A DNA stretch of 62,485 bases, from the NCBI GenBank assembly GCA_001839685.1, contig MLAK01000625.1, positions 26,248-88,732 of the forward strand. Reading direction: 5' to 3'. The notes below the pieces were generated by a model. That model searched no databases. It was not told where the DNA came from and saw nothing but the letters and a program-made list of their open reading frames with translations. Made by a program: the position numbers and the translations under genes. Shown here piece by piece: positions 59,882 to 62,485 of this stretch (positions within the stretch are counted from its first letter, which is position 1; every line of letters starts with the position of its first letter). The stretch comes from Tritrichomonas foetus (lineage: Eukaryota > Parabasalia > Tritrichomonadida > Tritrichomonadidae).

Positions 59882-60646
59882 GATTCTTTTTTATTATTAT
59901 TATTATTTATTTTTTTATAGTGATTGGATTATTTAATAAATATTTTATAACATATACGTTTTAATTATCTTATTAACTATGTTTTCACAAATGCTTGAAG
60001 CAATTCAGTTTCTTATCAGTCGTCAAAAAAAGTGTTAATGATGAGTTTTAAGAGTTTGTCTTTCTCTTATCAATTGCAGAAAAATTTATCACTGATACAT
60101 ATGCTGATTCGATTAAAATTATCAGGATTCCTTTTTTCTCTTGTCACATCACTTTGGGAGAGAAATAATAGGTCGATTGAGAAGCAAAAGATATTTCTGA
60201 TGTTATATAGCAGATTCAAAATACATTATGACCATTTAGTATTAGAATTATCTATTACTCTCAAATTGCAAAAAAAACTCACACTTGAATTTGGGTTTAC
60301 TTGACTGATAAAAATATTTTCTAGTCTTCATATTTTTACAAAATATTATAAAGATAGATGAAAATATAAATACATATAATAATCTCTAAATTCTAATTTT
60401 TTTCCAAGATATTTATACAAACATAATTCTGAGCTAATTATCACTATAACTTTTTCTATCCATTTTGAATCTATGTTATTCAAACTTTTTCTATTCACTC
60501 AAAAAATTTCATGTTCTCACAATTACCCACACCTCGTTTAAAATTGTAATTTGACATGTCAAATTATATATATATATATATTTATATAAATATATAATTC
60601 TTTTCAATTTTTTCTGAACCATGGCCAGACAGATATTAGCTTATCA
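59882..60646. other. Intergenic and left flank of transposase
   Basis: 765 bp. (ATT)n follows the kinase stop. The 90-codon frame at 60032-60301 has AT-rich composition and is not convincing. The 20-bp perfect palindrome TAATTTGACATGTCAAATTA (60547-60566) and a TA-repeat run lie 80-100 bp before the transposase ATG. I could not find a clear terminal inverted repeat. Confidence 0.5.
60547..60566. promoter_or_regulatory. 20-bp perfect palindrome upstream of transposase
   Basis: TAATTTGACATGTCAAATTA is its own reverse complement. It lies about 80 bp before the transposase start and could bind a dimeric protein, perhaps the transposase. Similar TTTGACA/TGTCAAA dyads occur at 43750 and 48896. Confidence 0.4.
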
Positions 60647-61934
60647 ATGCAACAACGCCTTCCCTTGAGAGGCAATGAACGAAAACTCGAGTATCTATCA
60701 GACTTAGTTCTCCGTCAATATCGAATTAAAAGACCATATATGAGGACCAAAGAAAAGCTAGCCAATCTTGAACCTTTGTTCCGTCTTTTAGCTTTCAATT
60801 TCCGCAATCATGGTGAATATAAACATATTGCAAACGTAACTGGTATAAAATATACTACCATTATCCATTGGAAAAATCAAATCAAAAAAAAAAAAACAAA
60901 GATTATCGACCATACAAGCTTGTTGAAGAACATCACAGACGTATATTTTCTGATGAAGAAGAGGCAATGCTTATTGAAAACATCAAAAAAGAATTTTTAG
61001 ACCAAAATATTTATTTCTCTGATGCTGACTTTAGATTTTATTCTACAAATTTTTACTACAATGTTTTGAATCACAATGAAAATGATAGACAATTTGCATG
61101 TTCAGCAACTTTTATAAATGATTTTAAACAAAGGAATTCTATAAAACTGAAAAAACCTCACGTTAAACGTCGAGGAACAGTTACCAAAGAGCAGAAAATA
61201 GATTTCATAAATCGAGTTCATAAAATTTTNCAAGAAAATAGGAGAGATCACATTTTTAATGTTGATGAAACATCTTGGAAAATCGTAAACAAAANNAATT
61301 TCACGTGGTGCGAGAAGAATCAAGAACATGTAAAAGTTATTGTACAGGACGACGAAAAGGCTGCCATCACAGTACTGGCAACAATAGATTCAGAAGGGAA
61401 AAAACTTCCTTTACTAATACTTGGAAAAGGAAAAACTGACAGATGTACAGCCAAAATGCAAGAAGCTGATGAATTAAATGAACATTGGTTTGATTTTACG
61501 CCAAGTGGATGGAGCACTACAAAAGCAATAATGAATTATTTATACAAACTACGCAACAATGTGAATGATAATGAAAAAATAGTTCTTTTACTTGATGTTC
61601 ATAAAAGTCATCTTGGACCCGAAGTCCAAAATACTGCCAATGAATTGAATATGGAGCTCATCTATATCCCACCTGGATGNACTGATGAGCTCCAACCATT
61701 GGATAGAAAATGTTTTGGTTGTTTGAAGTCCAGGGCCCGACATTTATGGAGGNGACATCATTTAACAACCCAAGATCAAAGGCTTGGGAAAAAAGGCGCA
61801 ATTAAAATATTAATAGATGCGTGGAGAGGCATCAGCACCAGTGTAATAAATTCATGCTGGAGTATATATGAAGAAACCGTTTTTTTTTCGATGAAAGTGT
61901 TGTAGACATGTGGGATGAAACTTTCCTTGAATAA
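60647..61934 (+). pseudogene. Pogo/Tigger-like DDE transposase with two frameshifts
   Basis: The reading starts at ATG 60647, shifts by -1 at a run of 13 A (60884-60896), continues to 61878, and shifts again at a run of 9 T (61880-61888); the shifted frame ends with TAA at 61934. The N-terminal part has a helix-turn-helix (YKHIANVTGIKYTTIIHWKN). The catalytic part shows NVDETSW, LLLDVHKSHLG and the pogo-type block IPPG-x-TDELQPLD. The spacing of the second and third Asp is about 35 residues. N bases at 61230, 61295-61296, 61680 and 61753 interrupt the reading. The element is either degraded or a consensus of several copies with homopolymer errors. The length, about 425 aa, is normal for the family. 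Confidence 0.88.
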
Positions 61935-62485
61935 AGTCAGAGATGCATGAAACAATTACTTTTTACAACTAAGAAAACAGTTAANTAAACAAAGTAACTC
62001 TTATTAGTCTTTCTATTTTTACTTCTTTAGCTTTACTTCTTCTTTAACTTTACTTCTTCTTGAAGTTCAATTCTTCTTGAAGTTCAATTCTTCTTGAAGT
62101 TCAATTCTTATATTGAAGTTCAATTCTTATATTGAAGTTCAATTCTTCTTGAAGTTCAATTCTTATTGTACGCTATAATTTTTTTCTCTAAAGAATATGG
62201 TATATGAAAATCAAATTTCTACTTTTTTAGAAATTCTGAAAACAATATCATATTCTTTTGAAAAAATAATCGAATTTTTTAATTATACAGGCATTAAGCC
62301 AAGCTGGCCTATATGTTATATTCAAAATATTATCGCATAACCTTTTGCCAAACCTGAGAAAAGCATGAATGCTATTCGAGAAAAAGTTTGGTGATTTGAT
62401 ATTTTTTTATTTTAAAGAAGGCAATACAATATTGATGTAATCTTCATGCCTATTGAGTGCTTTTTTTTGGATAACTGAAATTGTT
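61935..62485. other. Right contig end with minisatellite
   Basis: 551 bp after the transposase. One N at 61985. The minisatellite fills about 62030-62165; the last 320 bp are AT-rich spacer and no gene is seen. The transposon's right end was not found. Confidence 0.6.
62030..62165. repeat. 17-19 bp minisatellite
   Basis: Seven or so units of TTCTTCTTGAAGTTCAA with a 19-bp variant TTCTTATATTGAAGTTCAA. The units differ by 2-bp insertions and single changes. Confidence 0.85.

Noticed and set aside
60032..60304. 90-codon frame between NEK and transposase
   Set aside because: Its Leu/Ser/Lys composition matches translated AT-rich spacer; no family or conserved pattern is visible.

Overview
The window is one strongly AT-rich nuclear contig of a unicellular eukaryote. 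About 30 protein genes lie on both strands, none shows an obvious intron, and TAA, TAG and TGA all end genes, so the standard code is used. The gene set is eukaryotic: SBDS, SAC3/GANP, PRP4, SNAP, CNOT10, SPT20, EMC2, tubby-like, three-repeat Myb, NEK and CAMK-like kinases, a half-size ABCA transporter and a C9orf72-like DENN protein. Intronless compact genes, short 16-22 bp minisatellites, pogo-type and MITE-type transposons, and Myb-type AAACNG/TAACGR motifs close to many ATGs fit a parabasalid (trichomonad), perhaps Tritrichomonas-like. That placement is inference; no rRNA or marker gene here proves it.

Layout. 1-250: an artificial contig end, made of a 48-bp piece of the window's own coiled-coil gene joined to a Tn5/Nextera mosaic end and a 22-bp minisatellite. 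0.25-9.9 kb: DUF5765-like membrane protein, C9orf72-like protein divergent from an HSL-type esterase, an (AAT)n microsatellite, a 950-aa coiled-coil protein, SBDS. 10.5-22.9 kb: SAC3/GANP, a RUN-like protein divergent from PRP4, SNAP, CNOT10, SPT20-like. 23-29 kb: a 16-bp minisatellite with a gap, EMC2 divergent from a secreted GAGIG-repeat protein, a multi-C2 protein. 29-31 kb: first copy of an 895-bp MITE. 31.5-43.4 kb: a CTF-motif cytoskeletal-type protein, a coiled-coil protein, a glycosylated single-pass surface protein, a tubby-like protein, a short coiled-coil protein, a 17-bp minisatellite with a gap, a three-repeat Myb. 44.5-45.4 kb: second MITE copy. 46-60 kb: DNAJC16-like protein, small membrane protein, LRR/coiled-coil protein, CAMK-like kinase, ABCA half transporter, tRNA-Ile(UAU), NEK kinase. 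60.6-62.5 kb: a pogo/Tigger-like transposase with two homopolymer frameshifts, then a 17-19 bp minisatellite.

The genes form no operon or single pathway. Recurring themes are RNA and gene expression (SBDS, SAC3, PRP4, CNOT10, SPT20, Myb), membrane traffic and ER biology (SNAP, EMC2, DnaJ, C2, DENN, RUN), cytoskeleton (coiled coils, NEK, LRR) and cell surface (GAGIG protein, KEDKE/EGF protein). The most notable observations are the adapter chimera at the left end, the MITE pair with matching terminal inverted repeats and 8-bp target duplications, the GAGIG-repeat secreted protein, the C9orf72 homologue, a cluster of inverted repeats upstream of the tubby gene, and the shared short motif upstream of many genes.
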